A DNA stretch of 64,000 nucleotides from NCBI RefSeq assembly GCF_041022165.1, contig NZ_CP163302.1, positions 1,612,001 to 1,676,000 of the forward strand. The letters are read 5' to 3'. Positions 37,076-46,423 of this stretch are shown piece after piece. Below the pieces are notes generated by a model. The model was given only the letters and a program-made list of their open reading frames with translations, searched no databases and was not told where the DNA came from. This DNA is from Sinomonas sp. P10A9. Lineage in GTDB: Bacteria; Actinomycetota; Actinomycetes; Actinomycetales; Micrococcaceae. Numbering within the stretch: position 1 is the stretch's first letter; each line of letters begins with the position of its first letter. Both the position numbers and the translations under genes were made by a program.

Positions 37076-37132
37076 ATGGAGACGCGGCAGGCAGGACAGG
37101 GCGCTGCCGCGAAGGACCAGACCCGGAGGTAG
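37076..37132 (+). CDS. Leaderless 18-codon upstream ORF of recA
   Basis: ATG at 37076 lies 7 bases after the TAGCGT box, so it would be the first codon of the transcript from the second recA promoter. It encodes METRQAGQGAAAKDQTRR and stops at 37130-37132, 3 bases before the recA ATG. Its last codons contain the recA ribosome binding site (GGAGGT), so translating ribosomes could control recA initiation. No homologue is known to me. Confidence 0.45.
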   Translation: METRQAGQGAAAKDQTRR

Positions 37133-37135
37133 ACC

Positions 37136-38191
37136 ATGGCAGCATCATCGACGCCGGAGCGCCAGAAGGCACTCGAGGCGGCACTCGCCCAGATCGACAA
37201 GCAGTTCGGCAAGGGCTCGATCATGCGTCTCGGGGATGACACCCGCGCGCCGATCGAGGTCATCCCCACCGGCTCCATCGCGCTCGACGTCGCGCTCGGC
37301 ATCGGGGGCCTCCCGCGAGGCCGCGTCGTCGAGATCTATGGACCTGAATCTTCGGGTAAGACGACCGTCGCGCTCCATGCGGTGGCCAATGCGCAGCGGG
37401 CCGGCGGGATCGCGGCCTTCATCGACGCCGAGCACGCCCTTGATCCGGAGTACGCGGCCAAGCTCGGCGTGGACACCGATGCGCTGCTCGTCTCCCAGCC
37501 GGACACAGGTGAGCAGGCGCTCGAGATCATGGACATGCTGGTGGGCTCGGGCTCTATCGACATCGTCGTGATCGACTCCGTTGCGGCCCTCGTGCCACGC
37601 GCCGAGATCGAGGGCGAGATGGGGGACAGCCACGTCGGCCTTCAGGCCCGGCTCATGAGCCAGGCCCTCCGCAAGGTCACAGGCCGGCTCAACCAGACCA
37701 AGACCACCGCGATCTTCATCAACCAGCTCCGCGAGAAGATCGGCGTCTTCTTCGGCTCCCCGGAGACCACGACCGGCGGCAAGGCGCTCAAGTTCTACGC
37801 CTCAGTCCGCATCGACGTCCGCCGGATCCAGACGCTCAAGGAAGGCGCCGACTCGGTCGGCAACCGCACCAAGGCCAAGATCGTCAAGAACAAGATGGCC
37901 CCGCCCTTCAAGGTGGCGGAGTTCGACATCATCTACGGCCAGGGGATCTCCCGCGAGGGGGGCATCATCGACATGGGCGTCGAGCACGGCATCATCAAGA
38001 AGTCCGGCTCGTGGTTCACGTACGACGGCGACCAGCTCGGTCAGGGCATGGAGAACTCCCGCCGCTTCCTGCGTGACAACCCTGAGCTCGCTGAGGAGCT
38101 CGAACGGCTCATCAAGGAGAAGCTCGGTGTGGGGGTCCACAAGGAAGCCGACGAGGAGAAGCCGCGCCTGAAGGCTGTCGACGGGGAATAG
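37136..38191 (+). CDS. recA: Recombinase RecA
   Basis: A 351-residue strand-exchange protein that also triggers LexA self-cleavage. Walker A is GPESSGKT near residue 68, then [27 protein letters not shown] and the L2 loop [21 protein letters not shown]. No intein is present. The ATG at 37136 follows GGAGGT. It is followed directly by recX (TAG then GTG). Upstream lie a LexA-type and a PafBC-type promoter. Confidence 0.98.
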   Translation: MAASSTPERQKALEAALAQIDKQFGKGSIMRLGDDTRAPIEVIPTGSIALDVALGIGGLPRGRVVEIYGPESSGKTTVALHAVANAQRAGGIAAFIDAEHALDPEYAAKLGVDTDALLVSQPDTGEQALEIMDMLVGSGSIDIVVIDSVAALVPRAEIEGEMGDSHVGLQARLMSQALRKVTGRLNQTKTTAIFINQLREKIGVFFGSPETTTGGKALKFYASVRIDVRRIQTLKEGADSVGNRTKAKIVKNKMAPPFKVAEFDIIYGQGISREGGIIDMGVEHGIIKKSGSWFTYDGDQLGQGMENSRRFLRDNPELAEELERLIKEKLGVGVHKEADEEKPRLKAVDGE

Positions 38192-38752
38192 GTGGCAGAG
38201 CGACGGCGCCGTCAGGCAGCCCCACCGCCCGAGCAGGATCCCGAGGCCAACCCAGAGTCCGTGGCCCGGGCCATCCTGCTCCGGCAACTCACCCTCGGCC
38301 CGCGCAGCCGTCTCCAGCTGGAGCGCAAGCTGCGCGAGCGAAATGTGCCCGACGAGGTCTCCGCCACGTTGCTCGAGCGGTTCGAAGACGTCGGACTCGT
38401 GGACGATGCCGAATTTGCACGGATGTGGGTGCGCTCGCGCGGAGAGATGAAGTCGCTCGGCCGTGGTGCGCTGCGGCGGGAGCTGAACGAGAAGGGCATC
38501 AAGGGCGACGTGGCCGAGGATGCCCTCGACGAGCTGACCCCCGAAGCTGAGGAGGCGGCTGCGAGGAGTCTTCTGGCCCGGCGGGCCCGTCCGTTCGACC
38601 GACGGGATCCTGCCGCGCGCGACAAGGAGCTCCGCCGGCTCGTGGGCATGCTGGCCAGGAAGGGCCATGCACCCGGCTTCGCGTTCCGGCTGGCGGCCGA
38701 GGCGCTCGACGTGGACGCCGACGGCGACGACGCTGGGCCGTCTCCTGGGTGA
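38192..38752 (+). CDS. recX: RecA regulator RecX
   Basis: A 186-residue helical protein that inhibits RecA filaments. Motifs are ARAILLRQLTLGPRSRLQLERKL-type helices, then VDDAEFARMWVRSR and LRRELNEKGI, which repeat as three-helix units. It starts with GTG immediately after the recA stop with no spacer, so its translation depends on recA. The N-terminal 25 residues and the C-terminal Asp-rich end are extensions. Confidence 0.92.
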   Translation: MAERRRRQAAPPPEQDPEANPESVARAILLRQLTLGPRSRLQLERKLRERNVPDEVSATLLERFEDVGLVDDAEFARMWVRSRGEMKSLGRGALRRELNEKGIKGDVAEDALDELTPEAEEAAARSLLARRARPFDRRDPAARDKELRRLVGMLARKGHAPGFAFRLAAEALDVDADGDDAGPSPG

Positions 38753-38794
38753 GTCGGGCGTGTCTGCGTGTTTCCTGAGAATCTTGTGACTAGA

Positions 38795-38822
38795 GTGACA
38801 AATGCGATTACTGCGGTATTCT
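38795..38822 (+). promoter_or_regulatory. Promoter of the coiled-coil cell-wall gene
   Basis: GTGACA at 38795-38800 and TATTCT at 38817-38822 are spaced by 16 bases, resembling a sigma-A-type promoter. The -10 box ends 7 bases before the GTG at 38830, so the mRNA should be leaderless. Confidence 0.55.
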
Positions 38823-38829
38823 CGGAGCT

Positions 38830-40191
38830 GTGCGATCTGGGCGGAAGTTCGTGGTGGGCCGGCGTTTCGGCTCTATCCGCTCTGCGCTGGTCGTAGCTGT
38901 TTCACTCGCATGCGTTGCCCCCGCCGGGCTGTCGACTGCCGTCGCCGACGATGGTCCGCCCTCGGGCTACCCGACGTGGGCCGACGTCCAGGCGGCCAAG
39001 GCCAGCGTCGACTCCACCAAGGCGGAGACGGACAGGATCGGCTCTCTCCTGACAGCGGTCGAGGCGACCGCGTCGGACGCCTCGGCCAAGGCAGTCGCTG
39101 CTGGAGCGGCCTCGGCAAAGGCAGCACAGGCGGTGAAGGACCAGGAACACGTCGTCGCCGTGCTCGATCAGGAAGCGGCCAAGCGTGCCGGGGAGCGGGA
39201 CGTCGCCCAGCGCGCCGCCGGGCAGCTTGCTGCTGACTCCTACATGGGCGGAGCGCCCACCGGCCCTATAGAAACCCTCGCCATCCTGGGCCAGCAGGAC
39301 GGCCTGGGCCGGCTCCAGACCCTTCAGGTCCTCGGCGACCAGACGGCTCAAGCCGTGACCGACTACCGCGTTGCGGCGAATGCGGCTACGGCGGCCGAGG
39401 ACACGGCGAAGGCTGCCAAGGATGCGCTGGACGACCTCGCCGCAGCCGCTGCCCAGCGTCTCAGTGAAGCCCGGGACGCGCAGAAGCATGCCCAAGATGT
39501 CGTGGCCCAGACCCAGCAGCACGAGGACACGCTTCTGGCCCAGCTGGCCGACCTCAAGGGAAGCTCGGCATCGGTCGAGCAGGGTTTCCGGGAGGGCCAG
39601 GCCGCGCAGGCTGCCTATGAAGCGGCCCAGGAAGCGAAACGGCGCGCCGCCGAGGAGGCCGCAGCGCTGCGCGCCCAGCAACTCGCCCAGCAGCAGCAAC
39701 AGGCGCTCGCACAGCAGCAGGAAGCGGCCCGGCAGCGTGCTCAGGCGCCCGCGCAGCACACTGGAGCCGCAGGTGCTGCGAGTTCTGTCGCGGCGGCCCC
39801 GGCCGCCCCAGTGGCGGCGCCTGTGGTGGCGCCTCTGGCCGCTGCGCCGCTTCCCGCTGTGAGCCCGGGTGCCGGTGTCGTCAATGACCCGGCCGGGGCA
39901 CGGGCCTACGCTTCGGGCCAGCTAGGGGGGTACGGCTGGGGCAGCGGAGAGTATGGGTGCCTCGTCAAGCTCTGGAACCAGGAGTCGAGCTGGATGACGG
40001 ACGCTACCAATCCGTCCAGCGGCGCCTACGGAATCGCCCAGGCGCTTCCGCCCTCCAAGTACTCGACGGCCGGCAGCGATTGGCTCACGAACTATCGCAC
40101 CCAGATCAACTGGGGCCTGGGCTACATCGCGAACCGCTATGGCAGCCCGTGCAACGCGTGGGCGCACGAAGTCTCGTACAACTGGTACTGA
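38830..40191 (+). CDS. Secreted coiled-coil protein with transglycosylase-like C-terminus
   Basis: A 453-residue protein with a signal peptide (SALVVAVSLACVAPAGLSTAVA). A long Ala-rich coiled coil (about 45-280) includes a Gln-rich stretch, then comes an Ala/Pro linker (about 285-350). The C-terminal 100 residues resemble lytic transglycosylase or resuscitation-factor-like domains, with the likely catalytic Glu in LVKLWNQESSWMTDATNPSSGAYGIAQ-type sequence, written here as NQESSW and SGAYGIAQ. The architecture is like cell-wall hydrolases with coiled-coil regulators. It probably cuts peptidoglycan outside the cell. It has its own promoter. Confidence 0.82.
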   Translation: MRSGRKFVVGRRFGSIRSALVVAVSLACVAPAGLSTAVADDGPPSGYPTWADVQAAKASVDSTKAETDRIGSLLTAVEATASDASAKAVAAGAASAKAAQAVKDQEHVVAVLDQEAAKRAGERDVAQRAAGQLAADSYMGGAPTGPIETLAILGQQDGLGRLQTLQVLGDQTAQAVTDYRVAANAATAAEDTAKAAKDALDDLAAAAAQRLSEARDAQKHAQDVVAQTQQHEDTLLAQLADLKGSSASVEQGFREGQAAQAAYEAAQEAKRRAAEEAAALRAQQLAQQQQQALAQQQEAARQRAQAPAQHTGAAGAASSVAAAPAAPVAAPVVAPLAAAPLPAVSPGAGVVNDPAGARAYASGQLGGYGWGSGEYGCLVKLWNQESSWMTDATNPSSGAYGIAQALPPSKYSTAGSDWLTNYRTQINWGLGYIANRYGSPCNAWAHEVSYNWY

Positions 40192-40260
40192 GAACTGGCC
40201 GACTGAGACCTCACCGCAGGTTCAAGCGCAAGGTGCGCGACCGCCGTCGGCCGCTACCGG

Positions 40261-40266
40261 TACCCT
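40261..40266 (+). promoter_or_regulatory. -10 box for leaderless miaB transcript
   Basis: TACCCT ends 6 bases before the miaB GTG (40273). Confidence 0.4.
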
Positions 40267-40272
40267 TGATGG

Positions 40273-41808
40273 GTGAGTTCCCCCCTTTCCACTGAGGCGT
40301 CTGAGACAGCCGAGGCCGCGCCCGAGCCGCGCTCCTACGAGGTGCGCACGTTCGGCTGCCAGATGAACGTCCACGACTCGGAGCGTATGTCCGGCCTCCT
40401 CGAAGCCGCCGGCTATGTGCGGGCGCAGGACGGCGCCGATGCGGACGTCGTCGTCTTCAACACGTGCGCGGTGCGCGAGAACGCGGACAACCGCCTCTAC
40501 GGGAACCTCGGCCAGCTCCGCCCAGTCAAGGAGCGGAACCCGGGCATGCAGATTGCGGTCGGCGGCTGCCTTGCCCAGAAGGACCGCGACACGATTCTGG
40601 CGAAGGCGCCTTGGGTCGATGCGGTGTTCGGGACCCACAACGTCGGCGCCCTGCCCGCCCTTCTCGAGCGGGCCCGGCACAACGAGGAGGCCCAGCTGGA
40701 GATCCTCGAGTCGCTCGAGGTCTTCCCCTCGACGCTGCCCACCAAGCGCGATTCCGTCTACAGCGGCTGGGTCTCCATCTCGGTGGGCTGCAACAACACC
40801 TGCACGTTCTGCATCGTGCCGAGTCTGCGCGGCAAGGAGCGGGACCGACGCCCGGGCGAGATCCTCGCCGAAGTCCAGGCCCTCGTGGACGACGGCGCGA
40901 TCGAGGTCACACTCCTGGGCCAGAACGTCAACTCCTACGGCGTCGAGTTCGGCGACCGGCTCGCGTTCGGCAAGCTCCTGCGCGCGTGCGGGCAGATCGA
41001 GGGGCTCGAGCGCGTCCGTTTCACGAGTCCCCACCCGGCGGCCTTCACGGACGACGTCATCGAGTCGATGGCCGAGACGCCGAACATCATGCCCCAGCTC
41101 CACATGCCTCTCCAGTCGGGCTCGGACAGGGTACTGCGCGAGATGCGCCGGTCCTACCGCAGCGCCAAGTTCCTCGGCATCCTGGACAAGGTCCGCGAAC
41201 GCATCCCGCACGCGGCGATCACGACCGACATCATCGTGGGCTTCCCGGGCGAGACGGAGGAGGACTTCCAGGCGACGCTGGACGTGGTCGAGCGGGCGAG
41301 GTTCTCCAACGCGTTCACGTTCCAGTACTCCCAGCGTCCCGGGACGCCCGCCGCCACGCTGCCCGACCAGCTCCCCAAGGCCGTGGTCCAGGAGCGCTAC
41401 GAGCGGCTCATCGCCCTCCAGGACCGCATCGCGGCCGAGGAGAACGCGCAGCAGGTGGGCCGGACGATCGAGGTCATGGCAACCGCCCAGGCGGGCCGCA
41501 AGGCGGAGGAGACGCATCGCCTCTCGGGCCGCGCGCGCGATAACCGACTCGTGCACTTCTCCGTCCCGGAGGGGGCTCAGGCGCCGCGCCCGGGCGACCT
41601 CGTGACGGTGACCGTGACGTCTGCAGCCCCGTTCCACCTCATCGCCGACCCTGCCTCGGCCGCCGACTATGCCCTTCGGCGCTCGCGCGCTGGGGACGCG
41701 TGGGACCGTTCGCAGGCCGACTCGTGCGGCGTCCCCTCACCGGGGGCCGGTGGTGCCGGGCCAGCTGTGAGCCTGGGCATGCCGTCGATTCCCCTCCGTT
41801 CGGCGTAG
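40273..41808 (+). CDS. miaB: tRNA-2-methylthio-N6-dimethylallyladenosine synthase MiaB
   Basis: A 511-residue radical SAM methylthiotransferase that acts on A37 of tRNA after MiaA. The N-terminal cluster Cys residues are in TFGCQMN, FNTCAVR and GGCLAQ. The radical SAM motif is CNNTCTFC, and a TRAM domain follows (about 395-455). The final 50 residues are a low-complexity tail beyond the TRAM domain, longer than usual. miaA starts 3 bases after the stop. Confidence 0.95.
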   Translation: MSSPLSTEASETAEAAPEPRSYEVRTFGCQMNVHDSERMSGLLEAAGYVRAQDGADADVVVFNTCAVRENADNRLYGNLGQLRPVKERNPGMQIAVGGCLAQKDRDTILAKAPWVDAVFGTHNVGALPALLERARHNEEAQLEILESLEVFPSTLPTKRDSVYSGWVSISVGCNNTCTFCIVPSLRGKERDRRPGEILAEVQALVDDGAIEVTLLGQNVNSYGVEFGDRLAFGKLLRACGQIEGLERVRFTSPHPAAFTDDVIESMAETPNIMPQLHMPLQSGSDRVLREMRRSYRSAKFLGILDKVRERIPHAAITTDIIVGFPGETEEDFQATLDVVERARFSNAFTFQYSQRPGTPAATLPDQLPKAVVQERYERLIALQDRIAAEENAQQVGRTIEVMATAQAGRKAEETHRLSGRARDNRLVHFSVPEGAQAPRPGDLVTVTVTSAAPFHLIADPASAADYALRRSRAGDAWDRSQADSCGVPSPGAGGAGPAVSLGMPSIPLRSA

Positions 41809-41811
41809 CCG

Positions 41812-42837
41812 GTGCCGCCGAGCGAGGGCGGAGACCAAGGCGCTGCGTACGACGCCGGCCGCGCGCCCGCCGTCGTGCCCGCACCGTCCGTAGGCGGCGC
41901 TCCCGCCGTCATCGCGATCGTCGGGCCGACGGGGTCCGGCAAGTCGGACCTCGCGGTCGAGCTGGCCCTCGCGCTCGACGGCGAGGTCGTGAATGCCGAC
42001 GCCCTCCAGTTCTACCGCGGCATGGACATCGGCACGGCCAAAATCACCCCCGCGGAGCGTCGCGGCGTTCCGCACCACCTCCTCGACGTCCTCGATGTGA
42101 CGGAGGAGGCGTCCGTGTCGCGATTCCAGGCGTGGGCGCGCGGGGCCATCGCCGACATCCATGCGCGTGGCCGCCGGGCGATCCTCGTGGGCGGCTCGGG
42201 CCTGTACGTGCGGGCGGCGCTCGATGTCCTCGAGTTCCCGGGCACCGACCCCACCGTGCGTGCGCGCCTCGAGGCCGAGGCTGAGCGGGACGGCATCGCG
42301 CCGCTGCGCGACCGCCTCCGCGCCGTCGACCCCGTCTCGGCCGGGAGGCTCGGCGACACCCGCCGCGTGATCCGTGCCCTCGAGGTCCACGAGCTCACCG
42401 GGCGCCCCTTCAGCTCCTTCATGCCCGACCGCCAGTACGCGGCCCCTGCCGTGCAGATCGGCCTCGATCTCGAGCGCGCCGTGCTCCACGAGCGGCTCGC
42501 CGCACGCGTCCACCGCATGGCCGACGCCGGCCTCGTCGCCGAGGTGGAACGGCTCGCCTCCGCGGGACTCAGGGAGGGCAGGACGGCATCGCGCGCGCTC
42601 GGCTATGGCCAGTTCCTCAGGGTCCTCGACGGGGAGTCCACCCCCGAGCAGGCGGTGGAGGAGACGATTGTCGCGACGCGCCAGTTCGCCCGCCGCCAGC
42701 TCACATGGTTCCGCGCCGACCCCCGCGTCCACTGGCTCGACGCCCTGGCCCGAGACGTGGTGGAGCAGGCGCTCGCCCTCGTGCGGGCCGCAGACAAGGG
42801 CGACGACCGTGAGGCCGCCGGTAGGCTGGAGCCATGA
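41812..42837 (+). CDS. miaA: tRNA dimethylallyltransferase MiaA
   Basis: A 341-residue enzyme that puts the dimethylallyl group on A37 of tRNA. The P-loop [15 protein letters not shown] is at about residue 38, then [39 protein letters not shown] and the C-terminal [15 protein letters not shown] variable extension of about 30 residues precedes the P-loop. The start is GTG 3 bases after miaB, and the end overlaps dapF by ATGA, so miaB-miaA-dapF can be one operon. Confidence 0.95.
   Translation: MPPSEGGDQGAAYDAGRAPAVVPAPSVGGAPAVIAIVGPTGSGKSDLAVELALALDGEVVNADALQFYRGMDIGTAKITPAERRGVPHHLLDVLDVTEEASVSRFQAWARGAIADIHARGRRAILVGGSGLYVRAALDVLEFPGTDPTVRARLEAEAERDGIAPLRDRLRAVDPVSAGRLGDTRRVIRALEVHELTGRPFSSFMPDRQYAAPAVQIGLDLERAVLHERLAARVHRMADAGLVAEVERLASAGLREGRTASRALGYGQFLRVLDGESTPEQAVEETIVATRQFARRQLTWFRADPRVHWLDALARDVVEQALALVRAADKGDDREAAGRLEP
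42822..42827 (+). promoter_or_regulatory. -10 box for leaderless dapF transcript
   Basis: TAGGCT lies inside the end of miaA and ends 6 bases before the dapF ATG (42834), so dapF can also be expressed separately. Confidence 0.45.
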
Positions 42838-43775
42838 CCGTCTCAGCCCAGTCCGCCCCTGACGTCCTCCACAGCCTCGTCGGCCTGCCTTTCGCGAAGG
42901 GCCACGGCACCGGCAACGATTTCGTCCTCGTGGCCGACCCGGCGGGGGACAGGCATCTGGCCGAGGCCGAGGCGGCGGCCCTGTGCGACCGCCACCAAGG
43001 GATCGGCGCCGACGGGCTCATCCGCGCCATCCGGTGCCGCGAGCTCCCCGAGGGCGCAGCCATCCTTGCCGAGGAGCCCGCGGCGGAATGGTTCATGGAC
43101 TACCGCAACGCGGACGGGTCGCTGTCGGAGATGTGCGGCAACGGCGTCCGCGTCTTTGTCGCGTTCCTCCTCGACCAGGGGCTCGTCGAGCTCGCGCCGG
43201 GCGAGGTGCTCCCCATCGGAACCCGGGCCGGGGTCAAGCGGGTCGAGCGGCGCGAGGGCGGGTTCGCCGTCGACATGGGGCCGTGGGCCTTCATCGACCC
43301 GCAGCAGGCCGAGGCGGTCGCGAGCGACGCGACGGTCGAGGCCGTGGGCCTCGACGTTGCCAGGCCGGCCCTGAGCGTGACGATGGGCAACCCGCACACC
43401 GTCGTGGCCCTCGCCGAGCCTGCTGAACTCGAGGCGCTTGGCCTGTATTCGGCGCCTGTGGTCGAGCCCGTGCCGCCGCACGGCACCAATGTTGAGTTCG
43501 TCGTTCCCGCCGAGCCACTCGTGAGCGGCGGGGTCGGCAGCATCTCGATGAGGGTGCACGAACGTGGGGTCGGCGAGACCCAGTCGTGCGGAACTGGCGC
43601 GTGCGCGGCCGCTGTGGCGATCCGCTACTGGGCAGGTGTCGGCGCCCCCAACCGGTGGGAGGTCGCAGTTCCGGGCGGTACGGTCGGCGTCGCGTTCATC
43701 CCCGGCAGCGACGGCCGCGAGCACGTCGAGCTCTCGGGGCCCGCGGTGATCGTGGCCCACGGGCTTCTGGGTTAG
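42834..43775 (+). CDS. dapF: Diaminopimelate epimerase
   Basis: A 313-residue cofactor-independent epimerase converting LL- to meso-diaminopimelate for peptidoglycan and lysine. The two catalytic Cys residues are in [11 protein letters not shown] and [24 protein letters not shown] opens the first domain, and GNPHTV and HGTNVEF are also present. It overlaps miaA by ATGA. It is convergent with the methyltransferase at 43809. Confidence 0.96.
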   Translation: MTVSAQSAPDVLHSLVGLPFAKGHGTGNDFVLVADPAGDRHLAEAEAAALCDRHQGIGADGLIRAIRCRELPEGAAILAEEPAAEWFMDYRNADGSLSEMCGNGVRVFVAFLLDQGLVELAPGEVLPIGTRAGVKRVERREGGFAVDMGPWAFIDPQQAEAVASDATVEAVGLDVARPALSVTMGNPHTVVALAEPAELEALGLYSAPVVEPVPPHGTNVEFVVPAEPLVSGGVGSISMRVHERGVGETQSCGTGACAAAVAIRYWAGVGAPNRWEVAVPGGTVGVAFIPGSDGREHVELSGPAVIVAHGLLG

Positions 43776-43808
43776 AGATAAGAAGGGCGCAGCTCGAAGC
43801 CCGCGGCC

Positions 43809-44420
43809 TCAGCGGGTGCGGGTGACCACGAGCACCCGGAAGCCTTTCGACGTCGCCGCCCGTGCGACGTCGTACGCGTCACCGAGCTCCTGGGCGAGCC
43901 ACAGGGCAAGGGAGTCGGAGCCGAGGTTCTTCTGCACCACGAGCCAGGCCTCGCCGCCCACGATGAGCCGCGGCAGCCACGTCATGAGCAGCTCGTGGAG
44001 GGCGGCCTTGCCGATGCGGATCGGTGGATTGGACCAGATGGTCGCGAAGCGCACGTCCGGGCCGACGGCTTCGGGCAGCTCCGGGGCAACGTTGTCCAGG
44101 CCCAGGAGCGAGGCGTTCTCGCCTGTGAGGGACAGGCTGCGGGTGTTGACGTCCACGGCGTGGACGGTAGCGGCCGGGGAACGGAGGGCCATCGTGAGCG
44201 CAATCGGGCCCCATCCGCAGCCGATGTCCAGCAGATGGCCCTCGGCCGCGGGGGCGGGCGCCTCCGCCAAGAGGACCGCGGTGCCCTTGTCGATCCCGTC
44301 GGGACTGAAGATGCCGCCCGCGGTGCGCAGTGTCACCTCGCGGCCGTCGAGCACCACGCGGAGCGGCCGGCGTACGTCCGGCACGCCCGGTTCGGCATTG
44401 AAGTAGTGGGCCTGGTCCAT
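43809..44420 (-). CDS. RsmC/RlmG-like class I methyltransferase
   Basis: A 203-residue SAM-dependent methyltransferase. The SAM motif LLDIGCGWGPIALTMA, the acidic VHAVDVN and the catalytic SNPPIRIG (NPPY type) place it with rRNA guanine-N2 methyltransferases (MTS domain, RsmC/RlmG). It is one domain only, shorter than E. coli RsmC. Start ATG 44420 gives MDQAHYFNAEPG; ATG 44426 two codons earlier is also possible. On its strand TACGCT lies 8 bases before 44420. The rRNA target is unproven. Confidence 0.85.
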   Translation of the reverse strand: MDQAHYFNAEPGVPDVRRPLRVVLDGREVTLRTAGGIFSPDGIDKGTAVLLAEAPAPAAEGHLLDIGCGWGPIALTMALRSPAATVHAVDVNTRSLSLTGENASLLGLDNVAPELPEAVGPDVRFATIWSNPPIRIGKAALHELLMTWLPRLIVGGEAWLVVQKNLGSDSLALWLAQELGDAYDVARAATSKGFRVLVVTRTR

Positions 44421-44504
44421 AGGCATCCAGCGTAGCGCCAGCGCAGCGTCGAACCGGCCCGGGCAGATGCCTCCACGGCGGGACCCGCCCCTTGGCGCGT
44501 CCGC

Positions 44505-44510
44505 TACAAT
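44505..44510 (+). promoter_or_regulatory. First hflX promoter, -10 box
   Basis: TACAAT is close to the consensus -10 box and ends 7 bases before the ATG of the 5-codon ORF at 44518. Confidence 0.6.
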
Positions 44511-44517
44511 GGATGGC

Positions 44518-44535
44518 ATGCTGTTCTTCAACTGA
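44518..44535 (+). CDS. Leaderless 5-codon upstream ORF of hflX (MLFFN)
   Basis: ATG at 44518, 7 bases after TACAAT, would be the 5' end of the transcript. It reads Met-Leu-Phe-Phe-Asn then TGA. It lies 122 bases before the possible GTG start of hflX at 44657. Its place at the start of a long leader suggests a sensing peptide, but translation is unproven. No gene product of this kind is known to me. Confidence 0.45.
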   Translation: MLFFN

Positions 44536-44731
44536 CGCCGTGTGCACTCCGCCGCCGATGCCGCCCTGAGGGGCCGCAGGGGCCGCACCCAGCGATCCAG
44601 CCTGCGCCGATGTCCATTCCGGCCGGGACCATGAGCAGACATTCCAAGGAGCTTCAGTGCCACCCGAGCACCGCTCGGGGACCTCTCCGCAGGCCCCCAC
44701 CCCCGACACTGCTGGCACCACCTGCCCGCAC

Positions 44732-44758
44732 TATTCTGGAACTGCATCCGCAAAGGAG
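44732..44758 (+). promoter_or_regulatory. Second hflX promoter and Shine-Dalgarno
   Basis: TATTCT at 44732-44737 is a second possible -10 box. AAAGGAG at 44752-44758 lies 3 bases before the ATG at 44762. A transcript from here would skip the upstream ORF. Confidence 0.4.
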
Positions 44759-44761
44759 ACC

Positions 44762-46423
44762 ATGACCCACAACCAGCACTCCGCCGGACCGGCGAGCGAG
44801 AAGTCAGCCCGCGAACGCGCCCAGCACACCCCTGACGGCCATACCCCCGACGGTGCCGCGGCCGACGGCGGCGGCCAGCAGGACCTGAGCCCGGCCGACA
44901 TCCAGGCCGTGATCGACAGGATTCTCGCCAAGGAAGAGGCCGCCAAGGCCAAGGGCGCAGCCCGCGGGGCCGACCCGGCTACCCGCAATGCCCTCGGAGA
45001 CGGCAAGGCGCTGGCCATCTCGGACCTCGTGACCGAGCATGGGGACTACGACGGCGACCAGCAGGACCTCGCGGAACGCCGAGCCCTGCGCCGCGTCGCT
45101 GGCCTGTCCACCGAGCTCGAGGACGTCACGGAGGTCGAGTACCGGCAGCTCCGCCTCGAGCGGGTGGTCCTTGCGGGGCTCTGGTCCGAGGGCACGCTCG
45201 AGGACGCGGAGAATTCGCTCCGCGAGCTCTCCGCCCTCGCCGAGACCGCCGGGTCCGAGGTCCTCGACGGAGTCGTCCAGCGTCGGCAGAAGCCCGACGC
45301 CGGAACGTTCCTCGGCTCCGGCAAGGCGCTCGAACTGCGGGACATCGTCGCTGCGACCGGCGCGGACACCGTGGTGGTCGACTCCGAGCTCTCGCCGTCC
45401 CAGCGCCGTGGCCTCGAGGACATCGTCAAGGTCAAGGTCATTGACCGGACCGCTCTCATCCTGGACATCTTCGCGCAGCACGCGAAGAGCCGCGAGGGCA
45501 AGGCACAGGTCGAGCTCGCCCAGCTCGAGTACCTGCTCCCGCGCCTGCGTGGCTGGGGCGAGTCGATGTCCCGGCAGGCAGGTGGCCGAGTGGGCGCCGC
45601 CGGCGGCGGCATCGGCTCGCGTGGTCCCGGTGAGACGAAGATCGAACTCGACCGACGGCGCATCCGCACGCGCATGGCCAAGCTCCGCCGGGAGATCGCG
45701 GGCATGAAGCCCGCCCGCGAGACGAAGCGGGCCAACCGCAAGCGCAACGAGATCCCGTCCGTCGCGATCGCCGGCTACACGAACGCGGGCAAGTCCTCCC
45801 TCCTGAACCGTCTCACCGACGCTGGGGTCCTCGTGCAGAACGCACTGTTCGCGACCCTCGACCCCACGGTGCGCAAGGCCGAGACCCCGGACGGGCTCCC
45901 GTACACGCTCGCCGACACGGTCGGATTCGTCCGGTCCCTTCCGACGCAGCTGGTCGAGGCCTTCCGCTCCACGCTCGAGGAGGTCGCCGACGCGGATCTC
46001 ATCCTCCACGTCGTGGACGCCTCCCACCCGGATCCCGAGGGCCAGATCGCTGCCGTCCGCCAGGTCCTGACCGACGTGGACGCGCGCAAGGTGCCCGAGA
46101 TCATCGTCCTGAACAAGGCCGACGCCGCGGACCCCTTCGTCCTCGAGCGGCTGCGGCAGCGCGAGCCGCGGCACGTCATCGTGTCAGCCCGAACCGGGAT
46201 GGGGATCGACGAGCTCAAGGAGGCCATCAGCGACGCCATTCCGCGGCCCGACGTGGTGCTCACGCTCCTCGTGCCGTACAGCCGCGGTGACATCCTCAGC
46301 CGGCTCCACACCTCGAGTGCGGAGATCCGGTCGCTCGAGCACGTCGAGGCGGGAACCCGCGTCGACGTCGTGGTCCGGGAGGAGTTCGCGGCCGAGCTGG
46401 CGCCGTTCGTGGTCCATGACTGA
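44762..46423 (+). CDS. hflX: Ribosome-associated GTPase HflX
   Basis: A 553-residue GTPase that splits stalled ribosomes. A poorly conserved N-terminal tail of about 90 residues comes first, then the ND1 domain (ERVVLAGLW and GTFLGSGKALEL), a coiled-coil linker with GPGETKIELDRRRI, and the G domain with GYTNAGKSSLLN, DTVGFVRSLPTQL and LNKAD. The ATG at 44762 has AAAGGAG; an in-frame GTG at 44657 with AAGGAG 5 bases away would add 35 residues and is a real alternative. It overlaps dinG. The leader carries a tiny ORF. Confidence 0.9.
   Translation: MTHNQHSAGPASEKSARERAQHTPDGHTPDGAAADGGGQQDLSPADIQAVIDRILAKEEAAKAKGAARGADPATRNALGDGKALAISDLVTEHGDYDGDQQDLAERRALRRVAGLSTELEDVTEVEYRQLRLERVVLAGLWSEGTLEDAENSLRELSALAETAGSEVLDGVVQRRQKPDAGTFLGSGKALELRDIVAATGADTVVVDSELSPSQRRGLEDIVKVKVIDRTALILDIFAQHAKSREGKAQVELAQLEYLLPRLRGWGESMSRQAGGRVGAAGGGIGSRGPGETKIELDRRRIRTRMAKLRREIAGMKPARETKRANRKRNEIPSVAIAGYTNAGKSSLLNRLTDAGVLVQNALFATLDPTVRKAETPDGLPYTLADTVGFVRSLPTQLVEAFRSTLEEVADADLILHVVDASHPDPEGQIAAVRQVLTDVDARKVPEIIVLNKADAADPFVLERLRQREPRHVIVSARTGMGIDELKEAISDAIPRPDVVLTLLVPYSRGDILSRLHTSSAEIRSLEHVEAGTRVDVVVREEFAAELAPFVVHD

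Noticed and set aside
38753..38829. A ydaO-type (cyclic di-AMP) riboswitch before the cell-wall gene
   Set aside because: Such RNAs are found before many actinobacterial wall hydrolases, but here the promoter lies only 7 bases before the GTG and there is no leader.
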